Source of the DNA: Paramacrobiotus metropolitanus | Taxonomy: Eukaryota > Tardigrada > Eutardigrada > Parachela > Macrobiotidae | Direction: 5' to 3' | Assembly (NCBI RefSeq): GCF_019649055.1 | Contig: NW_026570378.1 | Location: 186,001 to 250,000, forward strand | DNA: 64,000 bases | Shown: piece by piece, positions 46,186 through 56,515 of the stretch | Numbering within the stretch: the stretch's first letter is position 1 | Layout of the letters: the number at the start of each line of letters is the position of its first letter | Program-made: the position numbers and the translations under genes | Notes under the pieces: generated by a model | What the model saw: only the letters and a program-made list of their open reading frames with translations | Databases searched by the model: none | Told to the model about the DNA's origin: nothing

Positions 46186-48097
46186 ATGGAGCAAACACGG
46201 AACAGTACGGTTCACGAACGAGTTTCGCGGGATAGTGTGCCGTTCACTTTGAAGCTGACAATTGACTGTTTCAAGTCCTTCAAAAATCGAAAAGAAACCT
46301 TCCTCAGCGAGGGCATAACGTCGTCGGAACTGGGAACCGACAGTGACTATCAAGGACGCTGGCGAGTGCGCGTGGAGACCTGTTTCAAAGAAACTGTGGC
46401 GGATTTGGAGTCAAAATACGTTTCCGTTTATCTGAGTTTCACCGACACTGATAAGGAGGCCAAAACCTATACCGGGGGCCATTCGGTAGATGCCCAGTTC
46501 AAAATCAGGTACAGTAGCATATAACTGCAGACTAGTGATTCAGGGAAGGATAACTTGCAAGCTGTAACTTGTTGTCTGTCATCTGAATACTCGTACTTCA
46601 GTATTTTGGAAGTACTTACTAAGGCGCATTAAAATTATACTTTCTGTGATCAAAGTGATGACTGATTGGCTGATATTAAAATTTGATATTAGAGCTCTGG
46701 GTATTACAAATAGTTTTGCTAATTAGATATCCGTACGGAAGATGTAATACAAGTTTAGCTTTACATTAAACTCAGAAATGAGAAATGAGACAGAAATGAG
46801 ACATAAAGGTATTCACATGTTGGCTAACTGTACAGTGTAACTTGGATTATTCTGATATTTTTTCGGTCTTGCTTGATATTCTAAAAATAAATTGATTTCA
46901 TGTGTAAATTTAATTGACACCGCTGTTGCGTTTGCTGTTTGCTTGGGTGTCTATACAATGATACAAGTATACTTCGACTTTTTTCGCATTCCGGATGTTT
47001 TCATAATACGGTAATATGGATTCGCTGGGTCACGGTGTTCTCTGCGTTGCTGCATACGTTAAAAAATATTGATTGCGGGTTAAGTACTTGCTGTTGTTCT
47101 ATGGAGCTTGTTACTGCTTGTACACGGATTAATAAAAATAAAATTCTATCGCGCACCGGACGGCAGACGATGTCGCGCTTTCTGGTGTCGGCCGTCCGGT
47201 GCGCGAATCGGCGAATCCATGTTTTGTGAAAATGTCCAGAATACAGTACGCGAAACGTCGCCGTAATAATGTTTCCTGTGTTTATTGTTTGCACAGCGTG
47301 TATACGGGAAAGGAAATGGATGTGCTCCTCAAAGCCTCATCCGCATCCTACACCTTTTCCAACGCTATCCGGGGCGGTTATGGATTCTCCAAGTTCTTCC
47401 CGTACGCAGAGCTGTTCGATGGAGCGATACTGAAAGACGACTCCGTGACTGTCGTCCTGGATGTGGTTGTGTACCAGCCGCCGAAACTCGCACGCCTTTC
47501 CGATGGTATCATCGCTAAGCCGTTTGAATCCAATGGGAAATTATTGCTGAACTTCGCTACCCGGCAAAATCTACTGCTTTCGTCGGGACAGCCAGCGCAG
47601 TCAACGGACTTTGTCCTGCACTCGGGAGACGGGAAGCAGTTCTCCGTTAGTCGCAGTTTCCTCGCGGCACAGTCACCGGTATTCTCGGCCATGTTCAAGC
47701 ACAACTGCAAGGAAAACCAGATAGCGCGCTGCGATTTGAAGGATGTGGATGGGGAAAGTGTGGGGATCCTGCTGGACTATGTGTACGGATGCAAGTTCGG
47801 TCAGATCAACCAGCGCAATGCGGAGAGAGTGCTGATTATGGCTGATAAGTACGAAATGCTGGATCTGCGTGCCGTGTGCGAGCAAATCTTGGCTAGTAAT
47901 ATTCCTCTGAGAAGGCTGCACATTATCTCGTCCTAGCCAGACAGCGCGGATTGGATGTGCTGAAGAGAGCCGTGTTTGATGTGCTGCCGGGAAATATGGA
48001 GCATGTCCTGCATACCGAAGCGTTTCAAGAGGTTATGCAGGCGGATGCTGGTCTGCTTCCGATCATCGTGGAACATGCCTCAAAAATGCAAGAATAA
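46186..48097 (+). pseudogene. MATH-BTB-BACK protein (SPOP-like) with a frameshift at the BACK domain
   Basis: Exon 1 (46186-46508, MEQTRNSTVHERVSR) and exon 2 (47297 onward) join in frame. The N-terminal half is a MATH domain (FTLKLTIDCFKSF; WRVRVETCFKE; YVSVYLSFTDTDKEA; FSNAIRGGYGFSKFF; VTVVLDVVVY). The BTB/POZ domain follows: STDFVLHSGDGKQFSVSRSF, LAAQSPVFSAMF, LLDYVYGCKF, ERVLIMADKYEMLDLRAVCE. The frame ends at TAG 47934-47936. Moving one base near 47905-47910 opens EKAAHYLVLARQRGLDVLKR and continues to MQE and TAA at 48095-48097, the normal BACK-region end. So a single-base deletion disrupts an otherwise intact cullin-3 adaptor. A base error in the assembly is equally possible. The truncated protein would keep MATH and BTB. 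Confidence 0.75.
47149..47206 (+). repeat. Perfect 16-bp inverted repeat in the MATH-BTB intron
   Basis: The arms TCGCGCACCGGACGGC (47149-47164) and GCCGTCCGGTGCGCGA (47191-47206) pair perfectly around a 26-nt loop. They are much more GC-rich than the intron around them and lie about 90 bp before the splice acceptor. Confidence 0.6.
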
Positions 48098-48285
48098 GTA
48101 CAAGTATTCACACTGGTTCTTTTCCCTGGCGGCAATGTCCTCTTTTTGAATTAAGCCCTAAGTTTGAGTTGAAGACTTGCAGTACTTAGATAAATGTTAA
48201 TAAGTACCGTACAGTATTACAGTATCGGTTATTGCCTAAAAGATCATAAAATACGTTTCTTTGGGTAGCACGACAACTCTATGAC

Positions 48286-48525
48286 CTTCATTTCGCTGAC
48301 CGACAATTTGATGACCGACTTGTTGCTGACTACCACAACTTGCTGACCGACAAATCGCTGACCGACAGTTCGTTTTCTTACAAACTGGCTGACCGACATC
48401 TTGCTGAAACAAATTTGCTGAACGACAGCTTACTTGTCGGTCAGCGAAATGTCGGTAATCGACAACTCGCTGACCGACAACTTGTAGAAGACGAAAACTT
48501 GCTGACCGACAGTTTGCTGACCAGT
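48286..48525 (+). repeat. Degenerate minisatellite, GCTGACCGACAA units
   Basis: The core GCTGACCGACA recurs about ten times at 16-20-bp spacing with variable TTG/TCG joins. One stretch near 48440-48460 runs in the opposite direction. It starts about 190 bp after the MATH-BTB gene's end. A related array in mainly inverted orientation lies at 49080-49350. Confidence 0.7.
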
Positions 48526-48720
48526 TCAACGCACATTAGCGATATTTACGCGAAAACCAGAATCTTCGTTGGTTTCATAAAAAGGAAGCAATACTACGAC
48601 AGTTATAACTGAAGTATAAGTAATTTTTTGCCATTTTTTACGCCGTATTAAATTCGCGAGTATTAATATTGTCTCAGTCAGTAATAATTATTTATTAATA
48701 ACTGTTAAAAATGTTTCAAT

Positions 48721-48905
48721 AATTACACCGGTTTCTTAGGTTCTTAGGTTTCAAAGGTTTCTTAGGTTTTCCAGGTTTCCTTAGGTTTCTTAGATTGCTT
48801 AGATTGCTTAGATTTCTTAGGTTTCTTAGGTTTTTCGGATTTCTTAGGTTTCTTAGGTTTTCAGGTTTCTTAGGTTTCATGGTTTTTTTCTGTTTCATAG
48901 GTTTT
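48721..48905 (+). repeat. Minisatellite of TTTCTTAGG units
   Basis: GGTTTCTTAGGTTTC-like 9-12-bp units are repeated about fifteen times. The minus-strand frame through it reads a Asn-Leu-Arg/Lys-Pro repeat, which is a by-product of the repeat and not a gene. It sits between the two GCTGACCGACAA-type arrays. Confidence 0.75.
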
Positions 48906-49079
48906 TAATGAAATGCACTCGTTTGCGCTCGAGCAGAACAAAGGAGAATTGGACGACTGGAATTGTCAGATTGCTGCATAAGCCGGCTGCTGTTAATAGC
49001 AGGCGAAGTGGTTGTGGTACCCGATCATAATCACGCAAATTGAGTTTTACAGGTACTTAAGGGGTAACAGACTAAATTT

Positions 49080-49350
49080 GTGATCAGCGAGTTGTCGGTA
49101 TTTCCATAAAACGTCGGTCAGTAGAATGTCGGTCAACAATTTTGTAAGTAAGCTAGTTGTCGGGTAAACATTCTGTCAGCCGGCAAAATGTCGTCAGCAA
49201 ATCGTCGGTGTCAGCGAACTGTCGTTCAGCAAAATGTCGTTCAGCGTTTTGTTGTTTCAACAAACTGTCGGGTCAAAATTTTGTCGGTCAGCAAATAGTC
49301 GTAAGCAAGTTGTCAGTTAACAAGATGACCGTCAGCGAGTTGTCGGTGTG
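49080..49350 (-). repeat. Second GCTGACCGACAA-type array, inverted relative to the first
   Basis: On the plus strand this array is made of GTCGGTCAGCAAA / GTCGTTCAGCAAAATGTCG units, the reverse complement of the 48286-48525 repeat. The two arrays face each other across ~550 bp, forming a large imperfect inverted repeat. Confidence 0.65.
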
Positions 49351-49946
49351 CCGTTTCTTTGTGTGCTCCTTGGAGAAAGAAGTACTTTTAATAGTTTATG
49401 AGCAATTTTCTATTTAGAATTTGTCGATGGACGCTTTGGACGGGTACAATAATGGAACTGGCCCTTTTTTTATAAGCTGTGATGCAATACACATTTTTAT
49501 TGTGTTCTTTATTACTTTTACGTCGCGACATAACAGTCATGAGTCAAATCACTATGGCCACTGGCCAGCATTACCCATTATACACATTATAGGCGCTGTA
49601 TACCGTAAATTACAGTGGTTAGTAGTAAGTACTTACTACACTTCCAGTACATACTATAATATAACAAGTTCGACAAACCAAAAAAGCCGAAATAGGTGGT
49701 TAATTAATGCAAATATGTAATTTTGTTATTGTTATTTTTATTAACGACTGTTCGTACCTGCATATATATTCGTCATCAGCAAAAATTTACTGGATACAGG
49801 ACGACAGAACGAAAAGTAAATGCAGAATGCGAATACATAGCATAATTAGCATCTTCCTGTTTTGTTTATTTCTTGTTGCAAATGCCTATCCCACATACTG
49901 TAAGAGCAAACGAGTTCCGGAAATGAACAAAATTCATATAGCAAAG
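49351..49946. other. Intergenic downstream of COQ3
   Basis: No gene is supported. A plus-strand frame ending at 50003 contains a hydrophobic run (IISIFLFCLFLVANAYP), but it overlaps the end of the conserved COQ3 exon and has no other support. Confidence 0.4.
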
Positions 49947-52900
49947 TCAAGCGCGTTTAACAGCAGTGATAGCATACGTCACACCACAGTAAGAAACGTC
50001 TGACCAGCGAGGTCGGCGGGCCCACGGATCCACCGGCGTACATCCGGTGAGGTTAACCTGCACCAAACCGTGTTTGTTCAGTTCATACTCAACCTCACTG
50101 GGCTTAATGAATTTGCGCAGATGATGCGTATCCATCGGCACGATGCGCAACAGGTGTTCGCCGCCAATAATCGCGATGATCAGTGCCGCCAAAGTCCGGT
50201 TGATCGTGGAGAAGATAGCACAGCCTCCAGGCCGCAGTAGTCGGCAGGACTGCGCCGCAAATTCTTTCCAGTTGGCCACATGATCGAGTACTTCTAAGCA
50301 CAACACCATGTCGAATTCCTCCGGGCGCTGCGATGAAATTTCCTCCACCGACGTGCAGAGGTAGTCTGGACCGATTTCCGTCGGATGCCTTTCGTTCCAA
50401 TGCGCTTTGGCTAACTACAGATTTAATTAGGGTTTAGTTTTGTCGTTCGCCGACACAGGCCCCACTAATTTTACATATTACCAAGTAATGTTGGTACACA
50501 ATACGCCAACTTAAACGATTTAAGCCATGAAAAATTCATCGCCAGCACAGTCTAGGGACGCAATTCGAAAATTAATGCACCTCAGGCTCATTAAGTCACA
50601 AATACCGACACCCGGTAATATGGCTGGTATGACTTATGATAAGAAAAGTTTATGTTCTGGCAGGGCCGTTAGACCCTTGTTCACCAAAACGCTACTCCTC
50701 CTACAGTTTCCATCCGATAATTTTTCTGAATACACCATTGAACTCAGCGTAAAATTCTGAACAAGATGATTGAGGCCGATTTTGAAATTCGAATTTCCCT
50801 GGATCGACTACAACGGGCGGTTGCCCTGTGCGACAGACATGTTTTTGGGGCTTTTCCCCCCTGGCCCCCCTAAACATATTTTGACACTAAAAAACACGTT
50901 TTTTAGCTTGTTTTAACTCGTTTTCATGAACTTTAACTAATATTGAGTGATTTAAATTTTTTCATGATTCTACATCGTAAATATCATCATCATTCGCTGG
51001 AAGGAAAGTGTTAAAAGGCCAGTCGTTATCCGATTCTTGCTCCAATCGATCGTTTTCCGGCACATCGTTAAAAGATTTACAATACCGTAATACTGTGCAA
51101 TTTCCAGTCCGTTTTAATGTGATCGTAAACATTTATTTTTGGTAAAATACCCCCTTCCTTCTCCGAGCAGATCGACATGTCGTTAAAAGACCGCGAAAGA
51201 TCATCACGAATAAAGTCGGTAAAACAGAATTTGTCTTCGGTCGACGTTCTTAACTTTTTAAAGTTGTAACGTCTTTCATGTTTTTTTTTATGTCGAGGTG
51301 CGCATACTGAGCTGACGCTTGCTAGAAAAACAAAATATTTCAACACCTTCATTTCTTTACCTAACATTGGCGCTTTGTAAAATATTATTCTACAAAGAGA
51401 AACGGCTACACGAGCTGGTGATCAAGCAAAAAGACGGCACAAAAAACAAGTAGAGCTTCGTTTTGGTAGCCCGGAGCGATTGCATACTTGGTGAAACTGG
51501 TTAGAAAGTTGGCCCTGTTTGGCACAGCAAAAATAAAATCGCTCAAAACCATTTAAATTTGATGAAAAACGAGTAAAAACAAGCTAAAGACGTGTTTTTT
51601 AGTGCCAAAATATGTTTAGGGGGGCCAGGGGGGAAAGCCCCAAAAACATGTCTGTCGCACAGGGCAACCGCCCGTGGTAGTCGATCCAGGGGAAATTCGA
51701 ATTTCAAAAATCGGCCTCAATCATCTTGTTCAGAATTTTACGCTGAGTTCAATGGTGTATTCAGAAAAATTATCGGATGGAAACCGTAGGAGGAGTAGTG
51801 TTTTGAAAATTGGATAGGGGTCTAACGACGGCCCTGTCTGTAAGTATTTTATTTAAATTGCGTCAGACGCGCACGCACGAGAGAGCGACCAATAGGGCGG
51901 CTGCCAATTAGCCGTCATTTCGGCAAGGCAACCATCAACGGTTGGCAATTTGAGAATGTAAGGGGCTAACAGCTTGAGCCAGCTGTTTCAAAAAATCTGA
52001 AAAAGTTACTTATCACCGAACTAAGGAACGAATTTCCACGGGTTCGGGCCCGTGGAAAGGATTTGGAAAGGAAATTGCCATGGATTTCCATGGATTCCGT
52101 GGATTTACGGAAATCCAAATGGATTTCCGTAAATCCAAGGATTTTACAGTTTTCGTTGGAAAACCATTTTTTAGCTTTGTTTCCACATAGATAGCTATCC
52201 AGCGTAGCCCGGCTACCAATTAAACACCATTTCAGTTAATGCCATCCAGTTGTTCGCTGCAGATTCATAGTTTCAACTTTCAAGCATGAAAGTAACCTGT
52301 TTTTTGCAAGACCACAAAACCGGTTGTAGTTGTTGAAACATTGAAGCTAATTAACGACTTATTACTAAATACAAATTTACGTAGCTGACTTGTTAATTTA
52401 CTTTACTAAAATACTAATTATTGAAATAATAAAACAGTTGAAAAGTGAAAAAACCTTACTAAAATAAAACATAAAAGTCTAATGTTAATTTTTAAAAATG
52501 AAAGTGGTTTGTTTATGTCTTAGATCCCATATTAGGATGCAAATTTCCCCCTTATTGTATTCGCACTTTCGTATTTTAACATAAGAATAAGTTAATTACG
52601 ATGAGCAAAACAACACTGTTATAACAAAAAGCTCTCATTCAACTGATCGGCTTCGAGATCTTGTATGTAAGTGATAGATAGAATCATATACAGTAGCATT
52701 AATGTTTTCCAAATTATTATTAGTGCGCTAAATGCCTAATCATTAGTACCGGGTGGGCGACAGTGAGGTATTTGCATTTTTGCACTCATTAAATGCTAGT
52801 GCGCTGGAATTTTTTGTCGTAACAATATAAACAATGCATCACGTTTTGTTTCCATGCCGCCAAAAAAATTGAAAACTGCTGAAACTGACATTGGTTTTGG

Positions 52901-55900
52901 CAAAAATGTGAAAAAAGTGAGAAACTGACGGCTTGGTTTCGATAATTTCGTAAGTTTTCGTACGTTTGGAAATCCAAATACAGAAATTTGGATTTCCATT
53001 CGAAAAGTGGAATTCCACGGATTTCCTAAATTCCGTTTTCCAAATCCAAGCAGGTCGCCTGGATCGCGGATTTGGAAAACGGAATTCCACCGTGGAATTC
53101 CATTTTCCGTGGATCTTCGTTCCTTACACCGAACCAAATGTTTGGAGAGATGGTGGAGTAACTGCTGTAACTCCATGCCACTCAAATTAGTACATATTAA
53201 CAGCATTTGAGCCCTATTTTTATGCTGGTCTTAATCTTATCTCTGGATAGCGCATATCCGCGTGGACACTGGTCAAAGCACCACTTTCCCATCTTTCCCG
53301 AGGTGGCTTCGGGAACTGAGCCCGTTGTGAGCGCTATCTAAAGTTCTAAACCTATTTTGGACTACAAAATTTTTTTCTTGGCATCCTGCTCTTATAAAAA
53401 GTAACAATATTTTTTCCTGGTCCGTCTGCTGTTAGAGAAACTAATAATGAACGATCCGTCGGGTTCATCGGTTCCAGCGGCCACCGAACCACCTGCGCCT
53501 GTCGCAAACATAGCGATAACCGTGAAAAGGTGGGATTTCATACTGAACTGGTATCGGTGTGGCGTGGTCGGTGTGCGTGACGACACCTTCGGCTTAGTAC
53601 GCCACGGCATCATCCGCGATCTGTCCCCCACCGGCGACTTCCTCGTCGACCTTGGCGTGACGGGTCAGGACAAAGTCAGCGTGCCCATTAACCAGTGTCT
53701 GGAATGGCGGGGCCCCCGCGCCCCCCCGTGATCCGGACCCCGTCCTGACCCTCTACTGCACCGCCCCTGATTACACAACGTTTTGTCGGGGGGTGCTCCG
53801 TTCGCTGAAGCATGTCCCCGGGCAGCCGTGGTGCTGGTACCCCTCAACCTTCCTGGCGGGGGAGGACGGCAGTGTCCAGTACAAGTATGCTTGTGTGGCC
53901 CTCCACCTCCCGGACGGGGAGACGCTGCGCACGGTGGTGCGACCGGAGCGCCTGCACTACGTCCCCCCGGCGGGGGAGGGGGACGGGTGGGTGGCTTTCT
54001 CGCCCGAGCGGTTGCGCTACTGGCGACACGCCGTGCCTGTCATGGATAAGCATGTGATGGCCGCCACCCAACAGATCCTTCTGATCCAGGCCGGGGCGGC
54101 GTTCCGCACGGCCTGGCATACCGCCACCAGTACCATCAGCGTCGGGTTGCGTCCAGGACGGACTGGGTGGCTGAACCTCGTCTACCTGTCCCACCAGGAG
54201 ACACCGATGCCCGATACTGAAGTGGTGAGTATGGAAATGAAATCACCGTTCACTGAGGCTGCGCCTGTTTTCGAACTTCGGCCGTTATTAACATGCAGGG
54301 CCGTCGTTAGACCCCTATCCAATTTTCAAAACACTACTCCTCCTACGGTTTCCATCCGATAATTTTTCTGAATACACCATTGAACTCAGCGTAAAATTCT
54401 GAACAAGATGATTGAGGCCGATTTTTGAAATTCGAATTTCCCCTGGATCGACTACCACGGGCGGTTGCCCTGTGCGACAGACATGTTTTTGGGGCTTTCC
54501 CCCCTGGCCCCCTAAACATATTTTGGCACTAAAAAACACGTCTTTAGCTTGTTTTTACTCGTTTTTCATCAAATTTAAATGGTTTTGAGCGATTTTATTT
54601 TTTTGCTGTGCCAAACAGGGCCAACTTTCTAACCAGTTTCACCAAGTATGCAATCGCTCCGGGCTACCAAAACGAAGCTCTACTTGTTTTTTGTGCCGTC
54701 TTTTTTGCTTGATCACCAGCTCGTGTAGCCGTTTCTCTTTGTAGAATAATATTTTACAAAGCGCCAATGTTAGGTAAAGAAATGAAGGTGTTGAAATATT
54801 TTGTTTTTTCTAGCAAGCGTCAGCTCAGTATGCGCACCTCGACGCAAAAAAAAACATGAAAGACGTTACAACTTTAAAAAGTTAAGAACGTCGACCGAAG
54901 ACAAATTCTGTTTTACCGACTTTATTCGTGATGATCTTTCGCGGTCTTTTAACGACATGTCGATCTGCTCGGAGAAGGAAGGGGTATTTGCCCAAAATAA
55001 ATGTTTACGATCACATTAAAACGGACTGGAAATTGCACAGTATTACGGTATTGTAAATCTTTTAACGATGTGCCGGAAAACGATCGATTGGAGCAAGAAT
55101 CGGATAACGACTGGCCTTTTAACACTTTCCTTCCAGCGAATGATGATGATATTTACGATGTAGAATCATGAAAAAATTTAAATCACTCAATATTAGTTAA
55201 AGTTCATGAAAAACGAGTTAAAACAAGCTAAAAACGTGTTTTTTAGTGTCAAAATATGTTTAGGGGGCCAGGGGAAAGCCCCAAAAACATGTCTGTCACA
55301 GGCAACCGCCTGTAGTCGATCCAGGGGAAATTCGAATTTCAAAAATCGGCCTCAATCATCTTGTTCAGAATTTTACGCTGAGTTCAATGGTGTATTCAGA
55401 AAAATTATCGGATGGAAACTGTAGGAGGAGTAGCGTTTTGAAAATTGGATAGGGGTCTAACGACGGCCCTGTGTTCTGGTAACCGGAAGGAGAAAACGGC
55501 AAAGAAAAGTTGCTGGACCAGACTCACTTTTAAATTAAACTGTTAAGCATACGAGTATAGGAATAATTTAGCTAGTTACCCTGCCATGTTGCTTAAATTA
55601 CTTATCAGAAAACACCCAATCTGCAAATTTCAAAAAAAATTAATTTGGAATTTTAAAAACTAAAAACTGAATTAAGTTCACACTAACGTGACTAACCACA
55701 AGTAAAGCTTAAAAACTTCAAAATCAATCCATTTAAATTCTATTTAAAATGATTTTTTTTAAACTGTAGAAAATTAATATAATTTTTAATAATATAATAA
55801 ATTTTTATTACTATTTTTTTATTTTAAAAGTGCTGATAATATTTTTAACAATGTTATCGCAAATGTTAAAATGTACTGTATAAATCGTTTTAACGTCTGC

Positions 55901-56515
55901 ACCTCAATGACGGCCGGAACCATATCGACTCCGGTAATATCCGCGCCGTACTCCCGCAGCGGCTCGGAAACGAATCCAGCGCCGCATCCCACATCGATGA
56001 TCTTCGCGCCACGCAGGGGATTGGTATCCGGCAACGGCTTCTGGGCAATATACTTGCTGTAGGCATCCAGAATCATCGGGATCCGGCAATGGTTAAATCC
56101 ATGCAGCAAAGCAAAGTCGCCTTCCGGGTCCCACCACTGCTGGGATAATTTCGTCCAGTGCGACAATTCGCGCTTGTCAATGGTGATGTCCCCGCTTGAC
56201 GCATCCAGCATTCCTTCGTGCTCATGCTCTCCAGCTTCGTTAGCGGGAGGAAAAGCATGCCTGTAGATTTCCACAAAAATTCGCCATGGGATCATCAGCC
56301 ATCCCAGGATAAATTCTAGTAGAGTGCCTTGCATAGCCTGTAAGCAAAACTACGATTTTGAAGAAAGCTTAGAATACACTCAAAAAATTTGCAGAAACAG
56401 TGGTGCTAATTAGCCTGCGTCCTGCGGTAAGCCGATGATTGTACAATAGATGCTAGACTTGCATGTGCAATGTGCAACAGCACCCTGCCTCATAAAAACC
56501 ACAACAACTTACCAT
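49947..56515 (-). CDS. COQ3: Ubiquinone biosynthesis O-methyltransferase
   Basis: Three exons: 56513-56515 (only the ATG, followed by GTAAGT), 55903-56337 and 49947-50414, all in phase 0, encoding 301 residues. The SAM-binding motif I, IIDVGCGAGFVSEPL, is at about 114-128, with the acidic post-I residue in ITGVD. Later motifs are FDMVLCLEVLDHV and LRPGGCAIFSTINRT, and the family-typical IVPMDTHHLRKFIKP and the Trp-rich tail follow. COQ3 carries out the two O-methylations of the ubiquinone ring at the mitochondrial inner membrane. The N-terminus (MAMQGTLLEFILGWLMIPWR) is hydrophobic rather than a classical basic presequence. Intron 2 is 5,488 bp, of which 4,819 bp are the composite transposon and its target duplication. 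It lies head-to-head with HEATR1. Confidence 0.9.
50661..51836 (-). mobile_element. Non-autonomous hAT-like element, left arm of the composite
   Basis: 1,176 bp with inverted repeats of roughly 200-300 bp (left arm lacks three bases of CAGGGCCGTCGTTAGACCCC). There is no transposase. The minus strand holds one small open frame (51077-51367) also present in the other copy. This is a fold-back-like derivative that would depend on a hAT transposase from elsewhere. Confidence 0.75.
51077..51367 (-). CDS. Small ORF of the hAT-like element, signal-peptide-like start
   Basis: 96 residues. From the second Met, the sequence MKVLKYFVFLASVSSVCA looks like a secretion signal, followed by a basic stretch (PRHKKKHERR) and a Phe/Asp-rich part (FCFTDFIRDDLSRSFNDM). 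The same frame is found at 54786-55018 in the second copy, where an indel in a G run changes its end. I recognise no family. It may be a remnant of a captured exon and not a real gene. Confidence 0.35.
   Translation of the reverse strand: MLGKEMKVLKYFVFLASVSSVCAPRHKKKHERRYNFKKLRTSTEDKFCFTDFIRDDLSRSFNDMSICSEKEGGILPKINVYDHIKTDWKLHSITVL
52022..53126. mobile_element. Second hAT-like non-autonomous element nested in the composite
   Basis: 1,105 bp with 11-bp terminal inverted repeats TAAGGAACGAA (52022-52032) and its complement (53116-53126). They are flanked by a perfect 8-bp duplication CACCGAAC at 52014-52021 and 53127-53134. The subterminal parts on both sides are packed with GGATTTCC/GGAAATCC and TCCACGG words in both orientations. 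The middle is AT-rich and non-coding. The target duplication length points to hAT; the ends differ from the outer elements, so it belongs to another family. Confidence 0.8.
53447..54230 (+). pseudogene. GC-rich gene exon carried by the composite, frameshifted and 3'-truncated
   Basis: The frame starts MNDPSGSSVPAATEPPAP and reads VKRWDFILNWYRCGVVGVRD, FGLVRHGIIRDLSPTGDFLV and VPINQCLEW. It stops at TGA 53729-53731, just after a run of seven C (53721-53727). Skipping one base continues in the next frame with LYCTAPDYTTFCRGVL, LKHVPGQPWCWYPS, KYACVALHLPDGE and AATQQILLIQAGAAF. A donor-like GTGAGT lies near 54225; the frame otherwise runs into the hAT inverted repeat at 54296. No downstream exon is present. 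GC content is far above the surroundings. The C run makes a sequencing error plausible. I do not recognise the family; the GVVGVRD...FGLV part could be a Tudor/Agenet-like barrel, but that is only an impression. Confidence 0.55.
54296..55471 (+). mobile_element. Non-autonomous hAT-like element, right arm of the composite
   Basis: 1,176 bp and nearly identical, in reverse orientation, to 50661-51836. It starts CAGGGCCGTCGTTAGACCCC and ends with the complement. It carries the same small open frame (about 54786-55018) with an indel near its end, followed by conserved but out-of-frame coding-like DNA to ~55170 (NDVPENDRLEQESDNDW in translation). Confidence 0.75.

Larger units (their letters stand above)
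50661..55471. mobile_element. Composite hAT transposon: two inverted hAT-like elements mobilised as one unit
   Basis: Two ~1.18-kb elements in opposite orientation (50661-51836 and 54296-55471) bound 2.46 kb of other DNA. The outer ends, CAGGGCCG at 50661 and its complement ending at 55471, are flanked by the same 8 bp, TGTTCTGG, at 50653-50660 and 55472-55479, in direct orientation. An 8-bp duplication and CAGGG-type ends are hAT hallmarks. The inner ends have no duplication: TCTGTAAG follows 51836 and TTAACATG precedes 54296. This pattern is expected if the outer ends were used together in one transposition, as in bacterial composite transposons. The cargo is a nested hAT-like element (52022-53126) and a truncated gene exon (53447-54230). 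Confidence 0.8.

Noticed and set aside
48716-48898. Minus-strand frame encoding Asn-Leu-Arg-Lys-Pro repeats
   Set aside because: It is a by-product of the TTTCTTAGG minisatellite; no start context, no conservation.
48286-49350. CRISPR array
   Set aside because: Repeats are short, degenerate and partly inverted, spacers are not unique segments of constant length, and the genome is eukaryotic.
49707-50003. Plus-strand secreted peptide frame with a hydrophobic run
   Set aside because: It overlaps the conserved last exon of COQ3 on the other strand and shows no further gene structure.
52789-53206. Several overlapping frames on both strands
   Set aside because: They read through the palindromic GGATTTCC/GGAAATCC repeats of the nested hAT-like element and have no protein-like composition.
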